DNA of 64,000 nucleotides from Oceaniferula spumae (GTDB taxonomy: Bacteria; Verrucomicrobiota; Verrucomicrobiia; Verrucomicrobiales; Akkermansiaceae): assembly GCF_042849255.1 (NCBI RefSeq), contig NZ_AP026866.1, positions 3,906,001-3,970,000 of the forward strand, in the 5' to 3' direction. The first letter of the stretch is position 1; each line of letters opens with the position of its first letter. Positions 18,728-27,137 of the stretch are shown piece after piece. The notes under the pieces were generated by a model. That model was not told the origin of the DNA. It saw nothing but the letters and a program-made list of their open reading frames with translations, and did not search any database. A program made the position numbers and the translations under genes.

Positions 18728-20710
18728 TTACCAGTCCTTGGCTGGACGGCGTAGTCTGAGCTGTGGGCGGGAAACGGGACGAGTTTCGGAATCTGAGTTC
18801 TCTTTGAGAATACGAGCGGCGTAAGCTTCCTCGCTCTCGCCATCCTTGCGCTCCATATTCTTGGGATCGGGTTGATCACCTTGTTGTGGCTGGTCTTTTG
18901 TTTCCTCTCCTTCATCGCCATCTTTAGGATTATTCTCGTCAGGTTTGTCACCTCCTTCACCGTCTGTTTTTTCACCTTCAGGGTCATCCTTGGGTTTCTC
19001 GCCTTCGCCTTTTTGATCGTCCGGTTCTTCACCCTCGTCCTGTTGGTCCTTGGGTTTGTCTCCCTCGCCTTCTTGCGATTTATCCTGCTGTTCTTTTTCT
19101 TGTTCCGCCTGTTTTTTCGCCTCGCGGAGTTGCTTGAGGAGTTTTTCGACCTCTTTGCGATTGTGATCTGCGTCTTTGTTTTCAGGATTGAGATCCAGTG
19201 CCGCTTGGTAGTGTGTGATGGAATCTTCCCAGAGCTGAATCACATGATCGACATCCTCCGCAGTGAGTTTAGCTTGCTCTTCTTTTTTCTTCGGAGAAAG
19301 AATGTTACGCATGATGTCCAATAATGATGGCTTCTTCGTGGCCGAAGGTGGCTGCAGGATATTCCACCCGGTCTGGAAAAGAGCATTGCCCAGATTGTAA
19401 TGCACCTGTTCCTGTAGCTTGGCATTGTTCGTTAGTAGAGCTGATGATAGGTAATTGTTAGATTTCTCCCACTGCTTGAGTTTATAGGCAGTGCTGCCGA
19501 TTGAGAATTGGATGGCCCGTCGGTCTTCTCCGCTGGCTTCAGGGAGAGCTTGGGTGAAGAGTTTCAGGGCCGTTTCATACTCACCAGCGGTGTAAGCTGC
19601 ATCGGCCTGCTGGACCAAGGTCTCAGCGCGTGCCGATGTGGTGAGAACAAACGCGAGCATCAGCACAGCGGTCGTAGCCTTGATCGCGGGAGGTTGTGAT
19701 TTTTTAACCGCCTGAATACGATGGGCGAGAAACTCGGAGTGAACAATCACGCAGAGGGCCAGAAGGATGATGGCGGGGACAAGAAACCACTGGAAAATTT
19801 CATTCGGCACGGTGAGTTTTCTGCCTGCCTGCTCGTCTCTCTGGAGTGAGTCCAAGGCCGAGCTGATAGCTGCTGCACTGCCAGAGCTGGCGGGCGTGAA
19901 CGATCCTCTTCCTGCGCGGGCCAGTGAATCGAGAGCATCGGTGCGCATTTTGCTGTAAACCGTTTCGCCCTGATTATCGCGGAATTTGCCATCTCGAAAA
20001 TTCGGATCGGGTATGATTCCACCTTCTGGGGTGCCAATGCCAATCGCGCAGACGACGGTTTTGCTGTCTCGGATTTCGGCAGCGGCGAGATCAGCTTGAG
20101 TGGAGTGATCTTCACCATCACTGATGATGATCAGGGCGTTGGCCTGCTGACCGGTTTTCTTGAAGGTTTTCAAGGCCAATGAGACAGCGGCACTGAGATC
20201 GGAACCACCGGAAGGGATAACTTCGGTATCGATCTGGCTGATGGTCTCGTGCACTGCGCCGTGATCGATTGTTAGGGGTGCCATCAGAATGGGAGCGCCG
20301 GAGAAAGCGAGCACTCCGACTCGATCATTAGGAAATGCTTCGAGCACCTCGATGGCCATGGCCTTGGCCGTGGCGATTCGATCAGGGGAGCCATCACGCA
20401 CTAACATTGAGCGTGAGGTATCGATGGCGATAAGAATGTTCCGAGTGCTGATTTGTTCGGTTGTGGTGGTTTCACCGCGGAAGGGGCGGGCGAGGGCGAC
20501 GATGATTAGTGCGCAGCCTAGCAGCCCAAGTCCAAGGGCGATCCAGCGGCGGGTGGGGGACGATGTTTTTACCAGATGCTTTCTCAATCGGGGTGCAACC
20601 ATCCGGCTCCAAGTTTGTCCTTGGTTCCTGTAAGCAAGAATTGCTCCCAATAAAATAAAGGGGAGAAGTAAGAGCAAGAGCAGGAGTCCTGGATGGAGGA
20701 AGGAAGGCAT
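18728..20710 (-). CDS. batB: BatB-BatC fusion: VWA and TPR membrane protein
   Basis: 660 residues. Two N-terminal membrane segments (about 5-28 and 55-75) flank a short linker. A von Willebrand factor A domain has a complete metal-dependent adhesion site: DTSRS near residue 93, and ISDGED in the later strand. Two more membrane segments (about 305-360) lead to a TPR region (365-530), matching BatC. The last 110 residues are a low-complexity tail of Glu, Lys, Gly, Asp and Pro with repeated EGxKPKD-like units, ending in a basic RLRRPAKDW. The position between BatA and BatD is the standard Bat order. Confidence 0.88.
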   Translation of the reverse strand: MPSFLHPGLLLLLLLLPFILLGAILAYRNQGQTWSRMVAPRLRKHLVKTSSPTRRWIALGLGLLGCALIIVALARPFRGETTTTEQISTRNILIAIDTSRSMLVRDGSPDRIATAKAMAIEVLEAFPNDRVGVLAFSGAPILMAPLTIDHGAVHETISQIDTEVIPSGGSDLSAAVSLALKTFKKTGQQANALIIISDGEDHSTQADLAAAEIRDSKTVVCAIGIGTPEGGIIPDPNFRDGKFRDNQGETVYSKMRTDALDSLARAGRGSFTPASSGSAAAISSALDSLQRDEQAGRKLTVPNEIFQWFLVPAIILLALCVIVHSEFLAHRIQAVKKSQPPAIKATTAVLMLAFVLTTSARAETLVQQADAAYTAGEYETALKLFTQALPEASGEDRRAIQFSIGSTAYKLKQWEKSNNYLSSALLTNNAKLQEQVHYNLGNALFQTGWNILQPPSATKKPSLLDIMRNILSPKKKEEQAKLTAEDVDHVIQLWEDSITHYQAALDLNPENKDADHNRKEVEKLLKQLREAKKQAEQEKEQQDKSQEGEGDKPKDQQDEGEEPDDQKGEGEKPKDDPEGEKTDGEGGDKPDENNPKDGDEGEETKDQPQQGDQPDPKNMERKDGESEEAYAARILKENSDSETRPVSRPQLRLRRPAKDW

Positions 20711-20751
20711 TTGGAATGATTGATTGAGGAAGTCGAAATTAGACGTGGCTA

Positions 20752-21750
20752 CTAGGGAGCTGGCGGGGGCTTGAGGGCTTGGATAGTTAGGGCTGCGATG
20801 GTGAGTAAAAGAGATGCGGCAATGAACCAGGGGAAATATTCCTCGGTTTGGACAATACTGTGCTGCTTAATGTCAGTTTTTTCAAGCTGGTCGATGGTAT
20901 CAAATGTTTCGCGTAGTTTTTCAGTGTCGCGAACTCGGTAATATTGGCCACCTGTTATCTGGGCGATTTCCTCCAGTGTTTTGGTATCGAACTCTTTCTG
21001 GGGATGCGACTGCATGCCGTTCATTAGCCGACCTCCTTCCGTGCCAATGGCGACCGCGTAGACTTTTACTCCAAGCTTGGCGGCGTGTTTGGCGGCTTCG
21101 ATAGGGGATAGTCGGCCGGAGTTGTTAGATCCGTCGGTTACCAAAACGATGACCTTGCTCTTCGCCTCTCGATCGTGCAGGCGGGTGGCGGATGCTGCGA
21201 TCGCTGAGCCAATGGCAGTTCCTTGTTCGCGGATAAGACCGGGGCGGAGGCTGCGGAGCTGGTCGATCAACCATTCGTGCTCCAGGGTGATGGGGCTGGT
21301 GACGTAGGGTCGACCGGAAAAGGCGACGATGCCTATGCGATCGTTGGCGCGTTGTTTGATGAAGTTTTCTGCAGTAGCCTTGGCCGCGATGATGCGTTGA
21401 ACGCGGCGGTTGTTGAGCTGGAAATCGACGATCTCCATGGAAAAGGAAATATCGATGGCGAGGACGATATCGATGCCACTGGCTTTCCGATTGGAGATTT
21501 CATCGCGCTGTTGAGGTTTTGCCAATGCAATGATGGCGGCGGCCAGAGCAAGGACCATCAGGGCGAAGGTGAACGAGCCGGGCGCGCGTTTGGGTTTCTG
21601 CCCAAGACTAACAAGAATCGAAAGTGATGAGTAGGTGATCGACGATGGTGATCCGGCTTTACCGCGCAGGAACAACAAGGGAACCAACAACGGCAGAGCC
21701 AACAACCACCAAGGGTTGGCAAAGCTCAGGTTCTGGAAAAAATCAAACAT
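20752..21750 (-). CDS. batA: BatA: VWA-domain membrane protein
   Basis: 332 residues: two N-terminal membrane segments, a VWA domain and one C-terminal membrane segment. The metal-dependent adhesion site is DISFS near residue 95, with VTDGSNNSG later. It is presumed to present the VWA domain at the inner membrane and to interact with BatB and a MoxR-type ATPase. DUF4381 lies 14 bases upstream and BatB 41 bases downstream, so one transcript is likely. Confidence 0.9.
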   Translation of the reverse strand: MFDFFQNLSFANPWWLLALPLLVPLLFLRGKAGSPSSITYSSLSILVSLGQKPKRAPGSFTFALMVLALAAAIIALAKPQQRDEISNRKASGIDIVLAIDISFSMEIVDFQLNNRRVQRIIAAKATAENFIKQRANDRIGIVAFSGRPYVTSPITLEHEWLIDQLRSLRPGLIREQGTAIGSAIAASATRLHDREAKSKVIVLVTDGSNNSGRLSPIEAAKHAAKLGVKVYAVAIGTEGGRLMNGMQSHPQKEFDTKTLEEIAQITGGQYYRVRDTEKLRETFDTIDQLEKTDIKQHSIVQTEEYFPWFIAASLLLTIAALTIQALKPPPAP

Positions 21751-21764
21751 CGGTGTGCTGGCTG

Positions 21765-22265
21765 TCAGGTGGTTTCGGGGCTGACGTTGATTTCGATATT
21801 TGCTAACAGCTCCTGAGCCTCGTCGATGAGTGTGGCTGGTTCGCTGCTGTTGGCGGGTGTGTATTTCAGCTGGGAAAGTCGGGTGAGGTGATTGGTGACA
21901 GGCTCGCGCGAGTCCGGATGCAGTTTTTCCAATGCGCGCTGTCGGAGAGTGAATTCTTCGTTGGTTTCAAATAAGGCGGGATCCTGAAAAGCAGCTTCGA
22001 GATAACGGCGGATGATGAGGGAAATACGGGTGGCCGTGATTTGTGGTGCCAGTTTGGGGGCGTCTTCCTTGAGCTGATTAAGGTCAGCCCGTGCTTTGTC
22101 TAACAAGGTGGCACGCTGTTTGGCAGTGTTCGGTCTGCATAAAAACCATATGACTAAGCCGATGACGAGAGCTGCACAGAGTCCGACCACTGCCCAGATC
22201 CACCATGGGGTGGTCGGTTCAGGGAGAAATTCCCTTGGAGCGGTGATGTCGTGGATGTCCGGCAT
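21765..22265 (-). CDS. DUF4381-domain protein of the Bat cluster
   Basis: Small membrane protein of 166 residues. A short N-terminus with EFLPEP precedes a single transmembrane segment (about residues 20-45), followed by a charged helical cytosolic domain with ARADLNQL and LIRRYLEAAF, both typical of DUF4381. The function is unknown; it occurs almost always between DUF58 and BatA genes. It is 8 bases from DUF58 and 14 from BatA. Confidence 0.82.
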   Translation of the reverse strand: MPDIHDITAPREFLPEPTTPWWIWAVVGLCAALVIGLVIWFLCRPNTAKQRATLLDKARADLNQLKEDAPKLAPQITATRISLIIRRYLEAAFQDPALFETNEEFTLRQRALEKLHPDSREPVTNHLTRLSQLKYTPANSSEPATLIDEAQELLANIEINVSPETT

Positions 22266-22273
22266 TTTTTAAA

Positions 22274-23164
22274 TCAGGAGTTCCGACGGCGGGTGCGGGT
22301 TTTGAATAGTCGGTGTAGGTGGGGCAGGTAGTCGCCGTTTGTGCTGAGATTGAGATGGTCGATGCCTTGTTGTTTGAACAGACGGGTGATGCCCTCACGG
22401 TTCCTCCGGGTCAGTTTGCTGAAGCCCATGCGGAGGTTACTGTTGTTCGTGTTCACTGTGGTCTGCCAGCCGGTTTCTGGATCTGTTAGGTTGACGGTGC
22501 CGATACGAGGAAGTTCTTCGTCGTAGGGATCGGTAACGCGCAGGGCGATGGTGTCGTGTTTGCAAGAGAGAGAGCCGAGAGGCTTTTTCAGATCGTGGGC
22601 AAAGAAGTCTGAGATCATGAAAACCAGCGACTTTCGTTTCACTGTATGGAGAAGAAAATCACAGGCCTTTGGAATGGAAGTGCCAGCGTCCTCAGGATCC
22701 GCGGTGAGGATTTCGCGCACCATGCGCAGAATGTGTCGAGTGCCCTTGGCTGGGGGGAGAAACATCAGCGGTTCATTGGCGAAGAGCAGGAGGCCGATCT
22801 TGTCGCCATTGTAGTTGGCACTGAAAGCCAGAACCGCTGCGAGCTCGGCGGCGAGCTCTCTTTTACTCAGATGCTGGCTACCGAAAAGTGTGGATCCTGA
22901 TACATCGACCGCGAGTATGACGGACAGCTCGCGCTCCTCACGGAAAGTTCGGATGTATGGGGTGTCCTTGCGTGCGGTGACGTTCCAGTCGATAAAGCGT
23001 GTCTCATCGCCGTGCTGATACTCCCGGTAGTCCTCAAAATCGAGTCCGCTGCCTTTGAACGATGAGTGATATTCTCCGCTGAAGGTTTCACGGGCAAGCC
23101 GGCGGGCCTTGATTTCCAGCTTATGCACGCGGCGCATGATTTCATCGATGGAGTCGGGTGTCAT
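22274..23164 (-). CDS. DUF58-domain protein of the Bat cluster
   Basis: 296 residues and soluble. It starts with a helical segment (MRRVHKLEIKARRLAR), then the family core: GSGLDFEDYREYQHGDE followed by IDWNVTARKD. A VWA-like fold carries DVSGST near residue 95. DUF58 proteins accompany MoxR ATPases and are thought to be part of a chaperone or metal-insertion device. This is the first gene of the Bat cluster. Unusually, no moxR gene lies upstream: the neighbour at 111 bases is an Mrp ATPase. Confidence 0.88.
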   Translation of the reverse strand: MTPDSIDEIMRRVHKLEIKARRLARETFSGEYHSSFKGSGLDFEDYREYQHGDETRFIDWNVTARKDTPYIRTFREERELSVILAVDVSGSTLFGSQHLSKRELAAELAAVLAFSANYNGDKIGLLLFANEPLMFLPPAKGTRHILRMVREILTADPEDAGTSIPKACDFLLHTVKRKSLVFMISDFFAHDLKKPLGSLSCKHDTIALRVTDPYDEELPRIGTVNLTDPETGWQTTVNTNNSNLRMGFSKLTRRNREGITRLFKQQGIDHLNLSTNGDYLPHLHRLFKTRTRRRNS

Positions 23165-23275
23165 GCGGGAATTGAGAGGGATGAATTGGGAATTAAGAGC
23201 AAATTGGTGAATCTACTTATATAACGTCGCCGATGGCTGGTTCTTTGAATAAGGCGGCGGATTTTGGCTCCGGAC

Positions 23276-24319
23276 CTAAACTGGGTTCGCTGTAGCCAGG
23301 GCTTGGGCGATGGTGGAAAATGCGGCACTCGCCTGGTTTTCTGTAGCGGACAGGGTGGCGACAGGGGCTCCATTGTCGCCTTGTAGACGGGTTGGAATAT
23401 TGATCGGAACCTGCCCCAAGAGAGGGATCTTGAGTTTCTCCGCTTCACGCTTGCCGCCACCTTCTCCGAAGATGGGGTAGCGGGTGCCGTGGTCGCATTC
23501 GAACCATGCCATATTTTCGATCAGGCCTAACAGAGGGACGTTGACCTTGGCAAACATGGACACTGCTTTTCGGGCGTCGATCAGAGCAACCTCCTGGGGA
23601 GTGGTGACAATCACAGCTCCAGTTAGAGTGATGGTCTGCACGATGGTGAGCTGGATATCACCGGTGCCTGGCGGAAGATCGAGGATGAGGTAGTCGAGGT
23701 CCTCCCAGAGCACATTTTTGAGAAACTGCTGGGTATACTGAGTGGCGAGTGGGCCGCGCACGATCACAGGAGAGTTTTCTTCTAACAGGAATCCCATGGA
23801 CATCAGTTTCACCCCATGGGCTTCGATAGGGATGATCTCATTGTCCTCGGTAGCAAGCGGGCGCTCCTTGCTGCCGAACATGTGAGCGACGGATGGGCCG
23901 TAGAGATCGCAGTCGCAGAGGCCTACCTTGTAACCTTCCTTGGCGAGTGCCACGGCGAGGTTCGCGGAGACGGTGGATTTTCCGACACCTCCTTTTCCTG
24001 AGGCCACGGCAATGACGTGCTTCACTCCGGGGATGTTATTCTTACCCATCTGACCGCTGCCGCCTGCTTGGGCGGGCGGGTCTTGGACGTCGATTTCGAT
24101 CTTGGCGTGTCTGACGCCGGGGAGGGGATCGAGCACCTCGTGGCAGGATTTGAAAATCTGTTCGGGCACCTTGGCGTCATTGGTCTGCACGCTGATCTTG
24201 ACGGTGACCACGTCGCCGTCGATCTGGATGTCCTTGACCAGGCCGAAGGAGACGATGTCGCGCGAAAATCCGGGGTAGGGCACTTTTTGGAGTGCCTCTT
24301 TGATCGATTCAGGAGTCAT
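23276..24319 (-). CDS. mrp: Mrp/NBP35-family P-loop ATPase
   Basis: Iron-sulfur cluster carrier ATPase family, 347 residues. An N-terminal MIP18/DUF59 domain spans about 1-90. A deviant Walker A, SGKGGVGKST, is near residues 108-117, followed by CDCDLYGPS and DLPPGTGD. In many Mrp proteins a C-terminal CxxC binds the cluster at the dimer interface. Here the matching stretch reads ENMAWFECDHGTRY, with a single Cys. Cluster binding, if it occurs, must use other ligands. It is 6 bases downstream of the coiled-coil zinc-ribbon gene, so co-transcription is likely. Confidence 0.9.
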   Translation of the reverse strand: MTPESIKEALQKVPYPGFSRDIVSFGLVKDIQIDGDVVTVKISVQTNDAKVPEQIFKSCHEVLDPLPGVRHAKIEIDVQDPPAQAGGSGQMGKNNIPGVKHVIAVASGKGGVGKSTVSANLAVALAKEGYKVGLCDCDLYGPSVAHMFGSKERPLATEDNEIIPIEAHGVKLMSMGFLLEENSPVIVRGPLATQYTQQFLKNVLWEDLDYLILDLPPGTGDIQLTIVQTITLTGAVIVTTPQEVALIDARKAVSMFAKVNVPLLGLIENMAWFECDHGTRYPIFGEGGGKREAEKLKIPLLGQVPINIPTRLQGDNGAPVATLSATENQASAAFSTIAQALATANPV

Positions 24320-24325
24320 GCCGGA

Positions 24326-25024
24326 TTAGAGATAGAGGATGCGTCCACAGTTTTCGCACTGGGTGACTTCTTTTTCACTTTGCACGCTGATCATGGTGGC
24401 TGGCACCAGCTTCATGTGGCAGCCGCTGCATTGGCTTTTTTCAGCGGAGACGATGGCATCGCCACCCTTGGACTTCATCAAGCGGTCATATAAGGAGAGC
24501 TGATCATCATCGATATTCTCGGCGAGTTTGGCTCTCTCGGCCTTCACTTCGGCCAAGCGTTTATTATTTTCCTCGAGCTGGCTGCCGAGACTGGCAATTT
24601 CCTCGTCGACCATTCCTTGTGTGATGGCGAGTGCGTCCTCGGCTTTTTTCTGCAGTGCACGGAGCTCGTCAGCTTTTTCCATCAGCTCGAGTTCCTGGGT
24701 TTCGTAGTCGTCGATTTGCTCGTTGTAGCGCTCGATCTCGTTTCCAAGTGCGGTGAACTCATCGTTTTTCTTGGTCTCGTATTGTTGGGTTTTGAGACGT
24801 GTGAGAGTGGCTTTGCGGGTGCCGATATCGAGTTCGATGTTTTTGATAGCGACTTCGTTTTCCTGGACCGCCAACTTGGCCTTGGCTACGGATTCGAGGT
24901 CGTTGGCCAGACGTTCCTTGGCGCGTTCTTGGTCGATGGGGATACGTTTCAGGTCGGCCTCTAACTTCAGGATACGCTGATCGCGATCCTGCAGGACGAG
25001 GAGTGACTCAATTTCTGCAAGCAT
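24326..25024 (-). CDS. Coiled-coil protein with C-terminal zinc ribbon
   Basis: 232 residues. About 170 residues of long alpha-helical coiled coil, rich in Glu, Lys, Leu and Ala, end in a C4 zinc ribbon: CSGCHMKL then CENCGRIL. This matches the widespread bacterial zf-RING_7 family, for which nucleic-acid or tethering roles are suspected but not shown. The family is often near RNase HI or a Nif3-like gene; here it precedes mrp with a 6-base gap. No signal peptide, so cytosolic. Confidence 0.85.
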   Translation of the reverse strand: MLAEIESLLVLQDRDQRILKLEADLKRIPIDQERAKERLANDLESVAKAKLAVQENEVAIKNIELDIGTRKATLTRLKTQQYETKKNDEFTALGNEIERYNEQIDDYETQELELMEKADELRALQKKAEDALAITQGMVDEEIASLGSQLEENNKRLAEVKAERAKLAENIDDDQLSLYDRLMKSKGGDAIVSAEKSQCSGCHMKLVPATMISVQSEKEVTQCENCGRILYL

Positions 25025-25190
25025 GGCTTGCTTCTACTCCCTACCTGCCTCAGGGGCAAGCGCTGGTGCAGGGAAGAAAGATATTTTTTCATAGTAGCCA
25101 AAATAAGAGTGAACGGATAGGGTGACGGCATACTCAAAGAAGGCAGGTGCGGCGATTGCCGTTAGCCCTGTTGAATGACCCAAAAAGCCC

Positions 25191-26747
25191 ATGAGGATTA
25201 AGTGCCCCGATTGTAGTCAGAAATTTGTCGTCACCGAGGATTTGCTCGGTAAAACCGTGGAATGTGGTTCCTGTGATGCTCGTTTCAAAGTTACCAACGA
25301 TCACGTGGTAGCAGAAAAAGAGCGCTTTTACCCTGGCGAGAAATCGGATCAAAGTCTGGATCAATTCGGCAAAACTACCGCCAAAGTTGCAAGCCCTGTC
25401 GCCTTTCAACAGGCTCACTATCAACAGGGTGTGAATGCCGATATTGTGGGGCCACCGAGGCCAAGGCGGACTATGGCTGCCATAGCCGGAGCCGCCATCT
25501 TGGTGATGGTCATCATTGTCTTTCTGCTGGCAGGAGGGAAAGAGGGCAGTATGAGAGACATGGAAAATCCCAACCGGTTTATCTTTGCCGGTTTCACAGC
25601 CTTGATTGGTGGAGGACTTTTATTTTACGGCACGTCTCATAATCGAAAAGTTGGCTGGATCGCTTGCCTGGTGCTTTGTGGTGCCGTGCTTGCCATGCCC
25701 GTCATTTTCCCAGCCAATCCTACCAGCGCGACCGTAGTTCCCGTAGAGGAGGCTAAAGCCACTGATAGCGCTTTGGCATCTGCTGCGATTCAGGAACAAG
25801 CCGCAGAGGATTATCTTTTCGAAATCGGATATGATCCGGTGAAAAATGCTGTGGACAGTCGCCCCGCTAACTCAGTGGCCGCGATCTATCTTCGCAACGC
25901 CTCAAAGACAGTGAGGGGGAAAATAGCCGCCTATCTCTACAATGCTACCGACAAGGTTAGCCGCGAAACTTCATACGACCGAGGAACCACCGGCCTCAAC
26001 GGACTGATCTTGTTAGTGGATCAAACCAAGAGCCTCGATGAAATTGCCGTTCTTTGCGAGAAGTTTGGTAGAATAGAAAAGATATCCCGTGATCTTCGGG
26101 TGATCGACGTCACCGTGGAACATTCAAAAGTGGGCAGTCTGGATGAGGACAAGGCACTGGATCCTGAAAGCCTCGACTACCAACGCCAGAACCTGAACGC
26201 GCTTTCCAGTATTGATCCAGATGTGCAGATGAAGGCCGTGAAACGGCTAGCCACCTCTGAGCCCAAAGCCCTGCGTCCCGACATCACCGAGAAGCTTGTG
26301 AAAATGCTGCCCTCCAGCAGCAATCCACTCAAAATTGAGATCATCAGAGCGCTCAAAACATGGTCGGAGCCCAGTGATGGAAGTGAGCAGGCCGTGCTGG
26401 CTGCTGTAAGAGAGCTGCACCAAGACGGCGAAACGGAAGCGCAAGGGATTCAGTTTCTAATTGATCGTCAAGTAGAGGGAGTCGACGTGATTCTCATGGA
26501 CGTTTGGAAAAAAAATCCAGCCGTCTGGTCTTCAACCATGACCAGTCTGGGCGAGGGTGCCCAAGTGCTGTTACTACCCATTTTAGCTGATCTCAATGAG
26601 GCCCAACTCGTCGCTGCATCTGACATTCTGGGGCAGGTAGGCACCGCTGCTTGTATTCCCCTTATTGAGGAGGTGATTCCGAAGAAAGACGACGCTGGGA
26701 AAAAATCTCTGCAAGCTGCCATTGACGAAATCAAAAAGCGTTCATAG
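25191..26747 (+). CDS. Zinc-ribbon membrane protein with HEAT-like C-terminus
   Basis: Not a named family. 518 residues in three parts. Residues 1-35 form an MJ0042-like zinc ribbon (IKCPDCSQKF and ECGSCDARF). Residues about 95-118, 130-148 and 153-173 are hydrophobic and likely membrane-spanning. Residues 330-518 are helical with HEAT-like periodicity (for example SSIDPDVQMKAVKRLAT). The ribbon should be cytosolic. The helical part may be a protein-binding platform. It stands alone and ends 87 bases before tRNA-Leu. Confidence 0.75.
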   Translation: MRIKCPDCSQKFVVTEDLLGKTVECGSCDARFKVTNDHVVAEKERFYPGEKSDQSLDQFGKTTAKVASPVAFQQAHYQQGVNADIVGPPRPRRTMAAIAGAAILVMVIIVFLLAGGKEGSMRDMENPNRFIFAGFTALIGGGLLFYGTSHNRKVGWIACLVLCGAVLAMPVIFPANPTSATVVPVEEAKATDSALASAAIQEQAAEDYLFEIGYDPVKNAVDSRPANSVAAIYLRNASKTVRGKIAAYLYNATDKVSRETSYDRGTTGLNGLILLVDQTKSLDEIAVLCEKFGRIEKISRDLRVIDVTVEHSKVGSLDEDKALDPESLDYQRQNLNALSSIDPDVQMKAVKRLATSEPKALRPDITEKLVKMLPSSSNPLKIEIIRALKTWSEPSDGSEQAVLAAVRELHQDGETEAQGIQFLIDRQVEGVDVILMDVWKKNPAVWSSTMTSLGEGAQVLLLPILADLNEAQLVAASDILGQVGTAACIPLIEEVIPKKDDAGKKSLQAAIDEIKKRS

Positions 26748-26834
26748 TCTGCACGCCGTTCTGGATTTCCTCCCGAACGATCGGTTCGCAATGGTTCTAC
26801 CACCACCGCGTTTCCGATGAAAATTTCCAAGTAT

Positions 26835-26920
26835 GCCGCCGTGGCGGAATTGGTAGACGCGACGGACTTAAAATCCGTTTCCTGGTAACAGGAGTGCCGG
26901 TTCGATCCCGGCCGGCGGTA
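26835..26920 (+). tRNA. tRNA-Leu (anticodon TAA)
   Basis: Class II tRNA of 86 nt. Acceptor GCCGCCG pairs with CGGCGGT; the discriminator is A; CCA is not encoded. The anticodon stem ACGGA/TCCGT closes loop CTTAAAA, anticodon TAA, reading UUA/UUG. A long variable arm and the T-loop TTCGATC are present. It forms the left flank of the sulfatase/NRPS-like segment. Confidence 0.97.
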
Positions 26921-27137
26921 CTTGGATTTTCAATAGTTGTCTGCCTTTGGCGCGTGCCGGGGTTTGTTCATGGGCCGTCCGTTTATTGGCGGCCATATTG
27001 GTTTAATTACCCAGTTACGGTTCATTTTTTAGCAGTATCGATGTTTTCCATTGAGAAATCATAGGGATCGTCAGTATAAGAAGTAACTCGCTCATGATAT
27101 GATTTGAGCTCGTGCGCGTCTTGATTCCTATTTCCTT
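26921..27137. other. Intergenic region between tRNA-Leu and sulfatase
   Basis: 217 bases without an open frame of interest. An imperfect inverted repeat GGCCG / CGGCC lies around 26970-26995 but lacks a T-tract. I see no clear attachment-site duplicate of the tRNA 3' end here. Confidence 0.4.
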
